Shown here one piece after another: positions 37,987-46,874 of a stretch of 64,000 nucleotides of DNA (the stretch's first letter is position 1; every line of letters begins with the position of its first letter). The notes beneath the pieces were generated by a model that was not told where the DNA came from, ran no database searches, and saw only the letters and a list, made by a program, of their open reading frames with translations. Origin of the DNA: Mycobacterium sp. Aquia_216 (GTDB lineage: Bacteria > Actinomycetota > Actinomycetes > Mycobacteriales > Mycobacteriaceae); the NCBI RefSeq assembly GCF_026723865.1, contig NZ_CP113529.1, positions 5,394,001 through 5,458,000 of the forward strand, in the 5' to 3' direction. Both the position numbers and the translations under genes were made by a program.

Positions 37987-39063
37987 ATGCCCATTCCCGT
38001 CGTTCAATTGGGCACCGGCAATGTCGGTGTCCACGCGCTGAAGGCGCTTATCACCAACCCCGAATTCGAGCTCACCGGCGTCTGGGTGTCATCGGATTCC
38101 AAAGCCGGCAAAGACGCGGCATCACTTGCCGGACTTGCGGATTCGACCGGCGTGCTGGCCAGCACCGACCTGGAAGCCGTGCTTGCCACCGGACCGCAGT
38201 GCGCGGTGTACAACGCACTGGCCGACAACCGGCTGCCCGAGGCCCTGGAGGACTACCGCCGCGTCCTGGCCGCCGGGATCAACATTGTCGGCAGCGGCCC
38301 GGTCTTTTTGCAGTATCCCTGGGCGGTGATTCCCGACGAGCTGATAAAGCCGCTGGAAGATGCTGCGCGCGAAGGCCATTCGAGCCTCTACGTCAACGGT
38401 ATCGATCCCGGCTTTGCTAACGACCTGCTACCACTGGCCCTCGCCGGCACCTGTCAGAGCATCCAGCAGATTCGGTGTATGGAGATCGTCGACTACGCGA
38501 CCTACGACAGCGCCGCGGTCATGTTCGACGTCATGGGATTCGGTAAGCCGATGGACGATATCCCGATGCTGCTGCAGCCCGGTGTGTTGAGCTTGGCGTG
38601 GGGATCGGTAATCCGGCAAATGGCGGCGGGCCTGGGCATTGCGTTGGACGAGGTCACCCAGACTCACGTCCGCATACCGGCGCCCGAGGACTTCGAGATC
38701 GCCTCGGGGCACATCGCCAAGGGCACCGCCGCGGCGCTCCGGTTCGAGGTGTTCGGCATGGTCAACGGGAAGCCCGCCGTGGTGCTGGAACACGTTACGC
38801 GGCTGCGCGAGGACCTGTGCCCCGAGTGGCCGCAGCCTGCCCAGGAGGGCGGTTCGTATCGCATCGAGATCACCGGCGAGCCGTCCTACGCCATTGATGT
38901 CTGCCTGGGCAGCCCCAACGGCGACCACAACCACGCCGGCCTGGTAGCCACCGCGATGCGGGTGGTCAATGCGATCCCCGCGGTGGTGGCCGCCCCGCCG
39001 GGTATCGTCACGACCCTCGACCTGCCGCTGATCACCGGCAAGGGGCTTTACCTGCCCGAGTGA
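37987..39063 (+). CDS. DapB-like NAD(P)-dependent oxidoreductase (Rv0926c-like)
   Basis: The 358-residue protein has an N-terminal Rossmann domain with VVQLGTGNVGVHALKAL and a C-terminal alpha/beta domain, like dihydrodipicolinate reductase-like proteins and Rv0926c. ELTGVWVSSDSKAGKDA and NALADNRLPEALEDY are typical of the family. The reaction is unknown; members near CoA and sterol genes are often called diacylglycerol- or amino-acid-dehydrogenase-like. It is very probably in one operon with the SDR upstream. Confidence 0.83.
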   Translation: MPIPVVQLGTGNVGVHALKALITNPEFELTGVWVSSDSKAGKDAASLAGLADSTGVLASTDLEAVLATGPQCAVYNALADNRLPEALEDYRRVLAAGINIVGSGPVFLQYPWAVIPDELIKPLEDAAREGHSSLYVNGIDPGFANDLLPLALAGTCQSIQQIRCMEIVDYATYDSAAVMFDVMGFGKPMDDIPMLLQPGVLSLAWGSVIRQMAAGLGIALDEVTQTHVRIPAPEDFEIASGHIAKGTAAALRFEVFGMVNGKPAVVLEHVTRLREDLCPEWPQPAQEGGSYRIEITGEPSYAIDVCLGSPNGDHNHAGLVATAMRVVNAIPAVVAAPPGIVTTLDLPLITGKGLYLPE

Positions 39064-39109
39064 TCGAACGCGCGGCATGAAACGCGCTCATTTCGGTGTT
39101 GCCCTTTCT

Positions 39110-39823
39110 ATGGCGAATCGACGAGTGCTGATCACCGGAGCATCCAAGGGTATTGGCCGTGCGGTCGCCGATCGTGCGGCCCAAGACGGGTATGACGTCG
39201 TCGGGCTGGCCCGGACGGCGCCGTCCGATTTCCCCGGGCTATTCGTCGAGGTCGACCTCGGCGATCGGGACGCGACCGCGGCGGCCCTCGACGCGGTCGT
39301 CACCGAAGGCCCGGTCGACGCGGTGGTGAACAACGTCGGCCTGGCTCGGTTCGGTCACATCGGGTCGGTCGACCTGGACGACCTGTGGCCCACCTACGAC
39401 GTGAACGTTCGTACCGCGGTGCAGGTGGTACAAGCGGCGCTGCCCGGCATGGTCGAGGCGGGGTGGGGCCGCATCGTCAACCTCAGCAGCCTGACGACGC
39501 TCGGCGTCGCCGAACGAACTCCGTACGCTGCCGCGAAGGGCGCAGTGGAGACCGTCACCCGCATCTGGGCCGGTGAGCTCGCGTCGTCGGGCATCACGGT
39601 GAATGCGGTGGCGCCGGGGCCGATCGAGACCGAAATGTACCGGGAACGCAGCCCGGTGGGATCCGAGCGCGAAGCACGCGTCCTCGAGCGCATCCCTCTG
39701 GGCCGCGTCGGCACCCCCGCCGAGATTGCCCACGTGATCTGCATGTTGTTGCACGAGGATGCCGGCTACATGACGGGCCAAATTGTCCGAGTGGACGGCG
39801 GCGGGAGCATCGGCGCGGCGTAG
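39110..39823 (+). CDS. FabG-like short-chain dehydrogenase
   Basis: The 237-residue SDR has TGASKGIGRAVA, NNVGLARFG, LSSLTTLG (catalytic Ser), YAAAKGAV (Tyr/Lys) and the C-terminal VDGGGSIGAA. It resembles beta-ketoacyl reductases (FabG-like). I chose ATG at 39110 (MANRRVLITG) because the first strand then begins at once, as in the family; an in-frame ATG at 39077 adds 11 residues. Neither has an obvious ribosome site. It lies 46 bp beyond the DapB-like gene on the same strand. Confidence 0.85.
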   Translation: MANRRVLITGASKGIGRAVADRAAQDGYDVVGLARTAPSDFPGLFVEVDLGDRDATAAALDAVVTEGPVDAVVNNVGLARFGHIGSVDLDDLWPTYDVNVRTAVQVVQAALPGMVEAGWGRIVNLSSLTTLGVAERTPYAAAKGAVETVTRIWAGELASSGITVNAVAPGPIETEMYRERSPVGSEREARVLERIPLGRVGTPAEIAHVICMLLHEDAGYMTGQIVRVDGGGSIGAA

Positions 39824-39850
39824 GCGCAGTTTCTCTCTCGGGCAATGTCG

Positions 39851-39861
39851 GTTACCCTAAC
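39851..39861. promoter_or_regulatory. Palindrome upstream of mntH, possible metal-regulator site
   Basis: GTTACCCTAAC is a perfect GTTA-CCC-TAAC palindrome followed by a T-run, 36 bp before the mntH start. It resembles half of an IdeR/MntR-type TTAGnnTAnsCTAA box. Regulation by MntR or IdeR is inferred from the gene identity and this partial match. Confidence 0.35.
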
Positions 39862-39897
39862 TTTTTTATTCGGCACCGCGGATCGAGGATGGGTTAG

Positions 39898-41127
39898 TTG
39901 GCGCAGGACACCCGGGCCTCGTTGAAGTCAAGCTGGTATCTGCTTGGGCCGGCATTCGTCGCCGCGATCGCTTACGTCGATCCGGGAAACGTCGCGGCCA
40001 ACGTCAGCTCGGGCACACAGTTCGGATATCTGCTGCTGTGGGTCATTGTCGCGGCCAACATCATGGCCGGCCTGGTGCAATTTCTGTCGGCGAAACTCGG
40101 GCTGGTGACCGGGCGCTCGCTGCCCTCGGCGATCGGCAGGCAGATGAGCCGGCCGGCCCGGCTGACCTTCTGGGCGCAGGCTGAAATCGTCGCGATAGCA
40201 ACCGATCTGGCCGAAGTCATCGGCGGGGCGATTGCCCTGCGCATCCTGTTCGGTTTGCCACTAGCGCTCGGCGGGTTGATCACCGGGGTCATCTCGTTGC
40301 TGCTGTTGGCGATCAGGGACCGTCGAGGACAAATCCTTTTCGAGCGCGTCATCACCGGCTTGCTGCTCGTCATCGCCGTCGGTTTCGCGGCGAGTTTCTT
40401 CGTCGCCACGCCCCCGCCCGGCGCCGTGCTCGGCGGATTGGTGCCGCGTTTCCACGGCGCCGAAAGCGTGCTGCTGGCCGCCGCCATCCTGGGCGCCACG
40501 GTGATGCCGCACGCGGTGTACATGCACTCGGGCCTGGTCCTGGATCGGCACGGACACCCGGAGCCCGGCCCGGACCGACGCTGGCTGCTTCGCGTCACGC
40601 GCCTGGATGTGGTGCTGGCGATGACCGTCGCCGGGACGGTGAACGCGGCGATGCTGCTGATTGCCGCGATCAACCTGCTGGGCCGCGAAGAAACCGGATC
40701 CATCGACGGCGCGTACGCCGCGATCCACGCCACGTTGGGGCCGACGATCGCCGTGCTGTTCGCGATCGGCCTGCTCGCCTCGGGCTTGGCGTCGTCCTCG
40801 GTGGGCGCTTACGCCGGCGCCATGATCATGCAGGGATTGCTGCACCGGTCGATACCCATGCTGGCGCGCCGCTTGATCACGCTGTGCCCGGCCATCGCGA
40901 TCCTGGCCCTCGGTTTCGACCCGACCCGCTCACTGGTCATCTCTCAGGTCGTGCTGTCGTTCGGAATTCCGTTCGCGGTGCTGCCGCTGGTCCGGCTCAC
41001 CAGCAACCGCAAGCTGATGGGCAGCGACACCAACCACCCGATCACCACGGTCATCGGCTGGGCGGTCGCGTTACTGGTGAGCGTGCTGAACGTGGTGCTG
41101 ATCTATCTAACCGTGAAGGGCCACTAA
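39898..41127 (+). CDS. mntH: NRAMP-family divalent metal/proton symporter (MntH, Rv0924c-like)
   Basis: The 409-residue transporter has the NRAMP signature helix 1 FVAAIAYVDPGNVAANVSSG (DPGN metal site, about 28) and helix 6 GATVMPHAVYMHSGLVL (MPH metal site, about 205). About eleven membrane helices can be traced. It imports Mn2+ (and other divalent metals) with protons. The start is TTG at 39898 behind GAGGA; it is somewhat shorter at the N-terminus than the M. tuberculosis protein. It converges with the IclR gene. Confidence 0.95.
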   Translation: MAQDTRASLKSSWYLLGPAFVAAIAYVDPGNVAANVSSGTQFGYLLLWVIVAANIMAGLVQFLSAKLGLVTGRSLPSAIGRQMSRPARLTFWAQAEIVAIATDLAEVIGGAIALRILFGLPLALGGLITGVISLLLLAIRDRRGQILFERVITGLLLVIAVGFAASFFVATPPPGAVLGGLVPRFHGAESVLLAAAILGATVMPHAVYMHSGLVLDRHGHPEPGPDRRWLLRVTRLDVVLAMTVAGTVNAAMLLIAAINLLGREETGSIDGAYAAIHATLGPTIAVLFAIGLLASGLASSSVGAYAGAMIMQGLLHRSIPMLARRLITLCPAIAILALGFDPTRSLVISQVVLSFGIPFAVLPLVRLTSNRKLMGSDTNHPITTVIGWAVALLVSVLNVVLIYLTVKGH

Positions 41128-41189
41128 AAAGTAGCTCTAGGTGCATCTTCCACCTGCGCCAAACCCGATGGCGCCCCTTGGAGGCCACG

Positions 41190-42077
41190 TCAGCCGGCCT
41201 GCGTACCCACTGCGCGGGCAGCCCGGCGGAGGCGCCGACCTATCTGTTCGACGTCCCGCGATGAGAGGGACCTGAAGGGATGCACGCAGATGTTGTGTGT
41301 GACGCGACCGACTTGGTCGAAGATCGGTGCCGTGACCGCCCCGACGTACTCCCGCTGACGGCTTCCCGGCTTCCCTGAAACCCTTGGGGCACAAGTAATT
41401 TCTAGGAGCACTTCGTTGAGGTGATCGCGCACGGAGTCGGACCGCGCATCCATCTGAAGTCTGGTCATAACGGGGACGGCCGATGCGATATCCGGGCTCA
41501 TGCGTTCCACGCTGAACCCTTGGTTACGGGTCTCCTCCAGGTGTTCCTCGAGCCGCGCCTGGAAGGCGGGACTGTTTACTCCGCTGCGCTCGATCCAAAC
41601 ACGACGCTCGTCAGCAGGCTCCCATGCCGCGTACGCCGGACCGAACGGGGCGGCGAACGGTAGCCGATCACCCGTCGAGAGGCTCCATTGGTCGTCGCAT
41701 CCTGCGATGAAGGCGGTGATGACGAGCGAGTCGCCGACGCGCTCGGACACCGACGTCGCATAGCCGGTGTCTGCCGCGGCAGCTGATGCCGCCGCCCGGG
41801 CGGCGTGTGCGATGGACGGGGACTGATCAATCCGCCCGGCCAGCCTGACCAGCGCAGCGCCCACAGAGAATGTCTTATCGGCAGGGTTACGGGTGACCCA
41901 GCCCTTCTCGTCGAGTTCTTTGAGGATCACATAGGCCGTCGCCTGGTTGAGGCCTAAGGTGTGCACGATATCGCTGAGTCGTGTTGTGCTGCCGCGGCGT
42001 TCGGCGAGCAGCTCGATGATGTCTACCACCCGCCGGGTCGGCGGAGATGAACTGGTCACGAGTAACTCCTGCGGCAA
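41190..42077 (-). CDS. IclR-family transcriptional regulator
   Basis: The 295-residue protein has an N-terminal winged helix-turn-helix (VVDIIELLAERRGSTTRLSDIVHTLGLNQATAYVILKELDEKG, residues 17-60 region) and a C-terminal IclR effector-binding domain. It is divergent from the SnoaL-like gene across 163 bp that contains two pairs of inverted repeats. That arrangement is typical of autoregulated IclR repressors of the adjoining catabolic or biosynthetic operon. The effector is unknown. Confidence 0.87.
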   Translation of the reverse strand: MPQELLVTSSSPPTRRVVDIIELLAERRGSTTRLSDIVHTLGLNQATAYVILKELDEKGWVTRNPADKTFSVGAALVRLAGRIDQSPSIAHAARAAASAAAADTGYATSVSERVGDSLVITAFIAGCDDQWSLSTGDRLPFAAPFGPAYAAWEPADERRVWIERSGVNSPAFQARLEEHLEETRNQGFSVERMSPDIASAVPVMTRLQMDARSDSVRDHLNEVLLEITCAPRVSGKPGSRQREYVGAVTAPIFDQVGRVTHNICVHPFRSLSSRDVEQIGRRLRRAARAVGTQAG

Positions 42078-42082
42078 GGATG

Positions 42083-42202
42083 TTGACTATACGAAAAAAT
42101 GCTATCGCTCAACTGACATGCTGCCATGAACGGTGCCGTTGACTCCGTCGACGTTCTTCTCTATGTTTCGTATAACCAATCAATCAAATTGAATAGTCAA
42201 CA
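42083..42202. promoter_or_regulatory. Divergent operator region with two nested inverted-repeat pairs
   Basis: GTTGACTAT (42083-42091) pairs with ATAGTCAAC (42193-42201), and TATACGAAA (42088-42096) pairs with TTTCGTATA (42166-42174). The arms flank the IclR and SnoaL-like promoters, so they are likely IclR sites able to act on both genes. Confidence 0.6.
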
Positions 42203-42240
42203 TACGCGGCGCGATGTCGTTTTGCATCCGAAGGGCAAAC

Positions 42241-42777
42241 ATGAACTCCTCCAAGGCCGGTGACGCCGCCGCGTCGAATTTCCGCGACGTCGAGGGCCTC
42301 CATGAGGTCGAAGCGATCAAGCAGTTGAAGGCTCGCTACTGCCGGCACCTGGACACCAAGGATTGGGATGCGTGGCGCACCATTTTCGCTGACGATTTCC
42401 TCAGCGACACTTCTGAATCCGGCGGTGACGTGGTCGCCGGGGCTGATGCGTTCGTCGCCTACACGCGCGGGCATATCGGGAAGCCCTCTCAACCCACGGT
42501 GCACCAGGTGCATGCTCCCGAGATCGAGCTGACCTCTGCCACTACGGCCACCGGCGTCTGGGCGCTAAACGACGTGGTGTGCCTGGCGCCGGGGCTGAAC
42601 CTGCAGGGCTACGGTCACTATCACGAGACCTACGAGAAGATCGACGGGCGTTGGTACATCAAGAGTTCCAAGTTAACGCGGCTTCGGGAAGACATCTTCA
42701 ATCCCGTGTTTACCTTGCGGGTTCCTAAACGGCTGCGCGATGCCGCGGGTGCCCTGGTGCGGAAACGCACGAAGTGA
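42241..42777 (+). CDS. SnoaL-like (NTF2-fold) protein
   Basis: The 178-residue protein has the SnoaL-like cone fold typical of polyketide cyclases, dehydratases and lyases of the NTF2 superfamily: EVEAIKQLKARYCRHLDTKDWDAWRTIF near residue 24 and a WYIKSSKLTRLREDIF terminal strand. I chose ATG at 42241 (MNSSKAGD) since GAAGGG lies 6 nt upstream; an ATG at 42214 adds 9 residues. Its stop overlaps the GTG of the epimerase gene, and both face the IclR regulator. The substrate is unknown. Confidence 0.82.
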   Translation: MNSSKAGDAAASNFRDVEGLHEVEAIKQLKARYCRHLDTKDWDAWRTIFADDFLSDTSESGGDVVAGADAFVAYTRGHIGKPSQPTVHQVHAPEIELTSATTATGVWALNDVVCLAPGLNLQGYGHYHETYEKIDGRWYIKSSKLTRLREDIFNPVFTLRVPKRLRDAAGALVRKRTK

Positions 42778-43886
42778 GCAACCCCGTCCTCATCACAGGG
42801 GCGTTCGGCCAGGTGGGCAAACGCTGCACCGAGATACTGCTATCGCGTGGACGCACCGTAATCGCTACGGATCTGCGTACTGACACCGTGGTAGCCATCG
42901 CCGACAAGCTTGGTCGCGGTAAGCACCCAGGCACGCTGAAGACCGTTTATGCCGATCTGCTCGACGCAGCGTTCATGGCCGACCTGATCGCCGAGCAGGA
43001 ACCCAGCGCCATCGTCCACCTGGCCGGGATGTACTCCCCACCGTCCTACCGCAATCCGCGACTGGCCAGGCGCGTCAACGTCGAGGGCACCACCAATCTG
43101 GTGCGGGCCGCCGAGTCCCTATCCGTACCACCGCTGGTGGTATTCGCCTCCAGCGCCGCGGTGTATGGGTCACGTAACCCCTACCGCTATCCCGAACGCA
43201 TCACCGCACAAACGCCCGTGAACCCGATCGACCAATACGGTGAAGATAAAGTGCTCGCGGAAGCCGTGATTCAGGCCAGCGCTCTGCCGTATGCGCTGCT
43301 TCGGCTGGGCGGGATCATCTCTCCCGACGGCGCGGCGAATCTCAACAGCGATTACCTGCTGTTGATGCGTGCGACGCCCGGCGACACTAGGCTGCACACC
43401 ATCGACGCGCGTGATGCGGCGCTGGCTTTCGCCAACGCCGTCGACCGCGGTGACATCATCGACAGCAAAACGTTGCTTATCGCCGGCGACGAGACACACC
43501 TGCACGAGCACCGCGACGTCGAAGACGACATCTTCGAAGCGGTCGGGATCGGGCGCCTCGGCCCCGGAGCCAGTCTGCCGGGTAACCGCCAGGACGATCG
43601 CGGCTGGGGCTTCACCGGATGGTTCGACACCACCGAATCTCAAGCTCTGCTCGATTACCACCGCCATGACTGGCCACAAACGGTCGCGTGGGTCGCCGAG
43701 TCCCAAAGCCGACCCGTTCGGGTGCTGCTGCGCGCACTGGGTCCGGCGCTGCGGCCGGCCCTGCGCATCGCTCTCGCTGCCCAGCGTCGGATCGAGCGAC
43801 GCGGACCCTATGCCGACCCTTGGACTCTCATCGCCGCCAAGTACGGACCCGAGGTCCTGGCGACAACCCACGAAACGCCATCGTAG
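42774..43886 (+). CDS. NAD-dependent epimerase/dehydratase (extended SDR)
   Basis: The 370-residue extended SDR has ITGAFGQVGKRC (residues 7-18), DLRTD, VHLAGMYSP (about 81), FASSAAVYGSRNPYRYP and a YGEDKVLAE active-site motif (Tyr/Lys, about 155). The family acts on nucleotide sugars, sterols and lignans. The start is the GTG of a GTGA overlap with the SnoaL-like gene. With the IclR regulator this forms a small catabolic or modifying operon. The substrate cannot be deduced. Confidence 0.85.
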   Translation: MSNPVLITGAFGQVGKRCTEILLSRGRTVIATDLRTDTVVAIADKLGRGKHPGTLKTVYADLLDAAFMADLIAEQEPSAIVHLAGMYSPPSYRNPRLARRVNVEGTTNLVRAAESLSVPPLVVFASSAAVYGSRNPYRYPERITAQTPVNPIDQYGEDKVLAEAVIQASALPYALLRLGGIISPDGAANLNSDYLLLMRATPGDTRLHTIDARDAALAFANAVDRGDIIDSKTLLIAGDETHLHEHRDVEDDIFEAVGIGRLGPGASLPGNRQDDRGWGFTGWFDTTESQALLDYHRHDWPQTVAWVAESQSRPVRVLLRALGPALRPALRIALAAQRRIERRGPYADPWTLIAAKYGPEVLATTHETPS

Positions 43887-44229
43887 CGAGCGAGATGCCG
43901 TGGAAAACCTCGGAAGAAGCCGGCCATCGGTGCTAGCGGACGGCCACTGCGGAAGTGTCTAGTCCGACTTCTTGCCGGAATCCTCGGGTCGAGCTTGTCG
44001 GCGTCCTCCGTCACCCCAGGCAGCCCACGGGTCTGACGCCGCGTTACTGCGTGGTCACCACGTCTGGGCGATTCGATCGCCAGGTCCCTAGCGTGCGCCG
44101 GCGCCCCCAAAGCACCAATTCGGTACTTCATAACTTTTCCCTTCTCTTTCACTATTCTTCATGTTTGCGCCGCTTTGGACTCGCACACTTACGCGGCCTT
44201 TAACGTGAAGACGGAAGGGAAAGCATCAA
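43887..44229. other. Intergenic region without a convincing gene
   Basis: About 340 bp. Lower-GC sequence near 44130-44160 (TTTTCCCTTCTC tract) may belong to the promoter of the secreted DUF732 protein. No RNA or ORF was supported. Confidence 0.5.
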
Positions 44230-44550
44230 ATGCCTTCATCCCGCTGGCTGGGCAGACTCGCCGCCCCCCTCATGGTTGGCGTCGCCCTGGTGTCCACCGC
44301 TTCGGTCGCGGCTGCCGATGCCGCCGATCCCGCGTTCCTGGCGCAGATGCGCGCCCTTGGATTCACGTGGCCGCCGAACGAGGACGGCGACATCCTGTTG
44401 ATGGCACACCACATTTGTGCTGATCGGTGGAATGGCTGGTCGTCACAACAGATTGCAGACGACGTCCACAACACCTTGGGCCCGCGCGGCATCAATTTCG
44501 GCGACGTCACCTCCATGGTGAACCTCGCCGTTACTACCTACTGCCCGTAG
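44230..44550 (+). CDS. Small secreted DUF732 protein
   Basis: The 106-residue protein begins MPSSRWLGRLAAPLMVGVALVSTASVAA, a signal peptide with likely cleavage near residue 30. The mature part is a short DUF732 domain with two cysteines (HHICADRW and TYCP) that probably form a disulphide. Such proteins are common and of unknown role in mycobacteria. The start is supported by GGAAGGGAA 7-8 nt upstream. Confidence 0.85.
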   Translation: MPSSRWLGRLAAPLMVGVALVSTASVAAADAADPAFLAQMRALGFTWPPNEDGDILLMAHHICADRWNGWSSQQIADDVHNTLGPRGINFGDVTSMVNLAVTTYCP

Positions 44551-44643
44551 CTGCCGGCGCCGACATTTCGGACCTCGTTTTACATAGCTATGCGAAGCAC
44601 ATAGGCTCACCGGGTGCCGATTTGTCTGACGGTGAGCCGCTGA

Positions 44644-45708
44644 ATGCAGGCGCGCCGGCATTCCTACTTCGCATATGGGTCCAACCTGTGCGTTAGACAG
44701 ATGGCGCGGCGCTGTCCCGACGCGACTGATCCGCGGCCGGCGATACTGTCCGATCACGATTGGCTGATCAACGAGCGCGGCGTGGCGACCGTCGAACCAT
44801 TCGCCGGCAATCTCGTACACGGGGTGCTCTGGCAAGTCTCCGATCACGACCTGACCACGCTGGACAGCGCCGAGGGTGTTCCGGTGCGCTACCGGCGCGA
44901 TGAGTTGACCGTGCACACCGACGACGGCCCGTCGCCGGCCTGGGTCTACATCGACCACCGGGTGACTCCGGGTCCGCCGCGGCCCGGCTACCTGCCGACC
45001 ATCATCGACGGCGCGGTCCATCACGGGCTTCCGCAACGCTGGATCGACTTCTTGCGGCGCTGGGATCCCACGCGCTGGCCTCGTCCGGCGTCGGCGAGAT
45101 CGGCGTCCGGGCCTGGGCCACAATCACTTTCGGAGCTGCTGATGCAGCCCGGGGTGCTCGAGGTCAGTCAGCTGCGGTCCCGTTTCGGCTTCTTGGCCAT
45201 CCACGGCGGCGGCCTCGAAGAGATGACCGACGTCATCGCCGACCGCGCGGCCGAGGCCGCCGGCGCGTCGGTATACCTGTTGCGCCATCCCGACCGCTAC
45301 CCGCATCACTTGCCGTCGGCGCGGTTCGACCCCGCCGAGTCGCCGCGGCTCGCCGAATTCCTCGACCACGTCGACGTCGCGGTCTCGCTGCACGGATACG
45401 GCCGCATCGGGCGCAGTACGCAATTGCTGGCCGGAGGCCGCAATCGCACGCTGGCCGCCCACCTCGCCAGACATATTCAGCTGAGCGGCTATCAGGTCGT
45501 CACCGACCTCGACGACATTCCGCTCGAACTACGGGGGTTACATCCTGACAACCCGGTCAACCGGGTACGCGAAGGCGGAACACAACTCGAATTGTCCGTT
45601 CGCGTCAGGGGTCTCAGCCCGCGCAGCCCGCTGCCGGGACCTGATGGCCTGTCTTCGGTCAGCTCCGCCCTGGTGCAGGGTTTGGCGGCCGCGGCTCGCT
45701 CCTGGTAA
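44644..45708 (+). CDS. Gamma-glutamylcyclotransferase-like domain fused to poly-gamma-glutamate hydrolase domain (Rv0923c-like)
   Basis: The 354-residue protein joins two domains. Residues 1-140 form a gamma-glutamylcyclotransferase-like fold with YFAYGSNL (residues 8-15) and a Glu-containing LDSAEGVPVRYRR segment. Residues 155-354 match the poly-gamma-glutamate hydrolase family (PF05908): GFLAIHGGGLEEMTD, DVAVSLHGYGRI and a LRGLHPDNPVNRV segment, with the zinc-binding His/Glu set visible. Both act on gamma-glutamyl bonds, which makes a shared pathway likely. It seems to correspond to Rv0923c. The start has only a weak ribosome site. Confidence 0.77.
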   Translation: MQARRHSYFAYGSNLCVRQMARRCPDATDPRPAILSDHDWLINERGVATVEPFAGNLVHGVLWQVSDHDLTTLDSAEGVPVRYRRDELTVHTDDGPSPAWVYIDHRVTPGPPRPGYLPTIIDGAVHHGLPQRWIDFLRRWDPTRWPRPASARSASGPGPQSLSELLMQPGVLEVSQLRSRFGFLAIHGGGLEEMTDVIADRAAEAAGASVYLLRHPDRYPHHLPSARFDPAESPRLAEFLDHVDVAVSLHGYGRIGRSTQLLAGGRNRTLAAHLARHIQLSGYQVVTDLDDIPLELRGLHPDNPVNRVREGGTQLELSVRVRGLSPRSPLPGPDGLSSVSSALVQGLAAAARSW

Positions 45709-45739
45709 TTGTTCCTAACTCGTTTAACGGAGGTTGTTG

Positions 45740-46558
45740 GTGGCCAAGGATTTTCGATTTGGTATGAGTATGCGGTTCTTCAAGTCGCGCGAGGCACTCC
45801 TCGACAAGGCAAAGCGCGCTGAAGACGCTGGCTTCGACATTCTTTGTGTGCCAGACCATTTGGGCGCAGCGGCGCCTTTCCCGACCCTAACCGCGGTCGC
45901 GATGGTTACCACGACGCTGCGGCTGAGCATGTATGTGCTCAATTCCGCGTTCTACAAACCGGCCCTGCTCAGCCGGGACATGCAGGGGCTGGACCTGCTC
46001 AGCGACGGCCGCCTCGAGATCGGGCTCGGCACCGGCTATGTCCGAGAAGAGTTCGAGGCCGCGGAGATTCCGTATCCCAGCGCTGGTGCCCGGGTCGATT
46101 ACCTCGAGCACATGACGAAGTATTTGAAGGAACACCACCCGTCGACGCCGTTGATCATCGCCGGCAACGGTGACCGGGTGCTGACCATCGCGGCCCACAA
46201 TGCCGACATCATCGGGCTGACCGGCTCCAAGGTCCGCGCCGTCGACGACCCGTTCGCCGAACGTGTCGACTTCGTCCGTAATGCCGCCGGCGACCGGTTC
46301 GACTCACTCGAGCTGAATCTGGCGATCACGGCGATGCCGCGCGACGGCGAAACCGAGCCCGACCTGAAGCTGACCCGCAGCTACTCGCCGGAGCTGTCCG
46401 ATGAGGAGATCCTGTCCCAGCCTTCGGTGCTTAGCGGCTCCCCCCGCGAGATCGCCGACACGTTGTCGGCATACCGGGAAAAGTACGGCGTCTCGTCCTT
46501 CACGGTGCAGGACAACAACCTCGCCAACTTCTCGAAGGTGATCGCGGAACTGCGCTGA
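45740..46558 (+). CDS. LLM-class F420-dependent oxidoreductase
   Basis: The 272-residue luciferase-like protein has RAEDAGFDILCVPDHLG (about 30), the LSDGRLEIGLGTGYVREEF segment (about 85) and PLIIAGNGDRVLTIAA (about 138). This is the mycobacterial TIGR03621-type LLM group, expected to use F420. I chose GTG at 45740 because GGAGG lies 6 nt upstream; two in-frame TTG codons directly before it are less well placed. Unlike the other two LLM genes it has no KstR-type site. tRNA-Arg follows 56 bp later. Confidence 0.85.
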   Translation: MAKDFRFGMSMRFFKSREALLDKAKRAEDAGFDILCVPDHLGAAAPFPTLTAVAMVTTTLRLSMYVLNSAFYKPALLSRDMQGLDLLSDGRLEIGLGTGYVREEFEAAEIPYPSAGARVDYLEHMTKYLKEHHPSTPLIIAGNGDRVLTIAAHNADIIGLTGSKVRAVDDPFAERVDFVRNAAGDRFDSLELNLAITAMPRDGETEPDLKLTRSYSPELSDEEILSQPSVLSGSPREIADTLSAYREKYGVSSFTVQDNNLANFSKVIAELR

Positions 46559-46614
46559 CCGCAGTCGCGGTCATCGGGCCCGGGCCTGCCGTCACGGTAA
46601 GCTCTGGCCCGTCC

Positions 46615-46690
46615 GCCCTCGTAGCTCAGGGGATAGAGCACGGCTCTCCTAAAGCCGGTGTCGCAGGTTCGAATCCTGCCGGGGGCACCA
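46615..46690 (+). tRNA. tRNA-Arg (anticodon CCT)
   Basis: A 76-nt gene with a complete cloverleaf: acceptor GCCCTCG pairing with CGGGGGC, anticodon stem CGGCT/AGCCG around loop CTCCTAA, and a T arm GCAGG-TTCGAAT-CCTGC. CCA is encoded. Anticodon CCT reads AGG codons. Confidence 0.95.
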
Positions 46691-46874
46691 ATGTGGTGTC
46701 GCAGGTCAGCGCGTTTTCCGGGCGATCGCCCTACTCTGCGTCGCTCCTCTCTGGTCGGCGCTTCGGGCTCATGCCGTTCACCCTCACCTCATCCCCCAGC
46801 GGGAGAGTCAACGATTCGACCTCAGCGCACGGCAGCGCGTGAGTTTGCGATCGTCGGGCCGCTGCAGACGGCAA

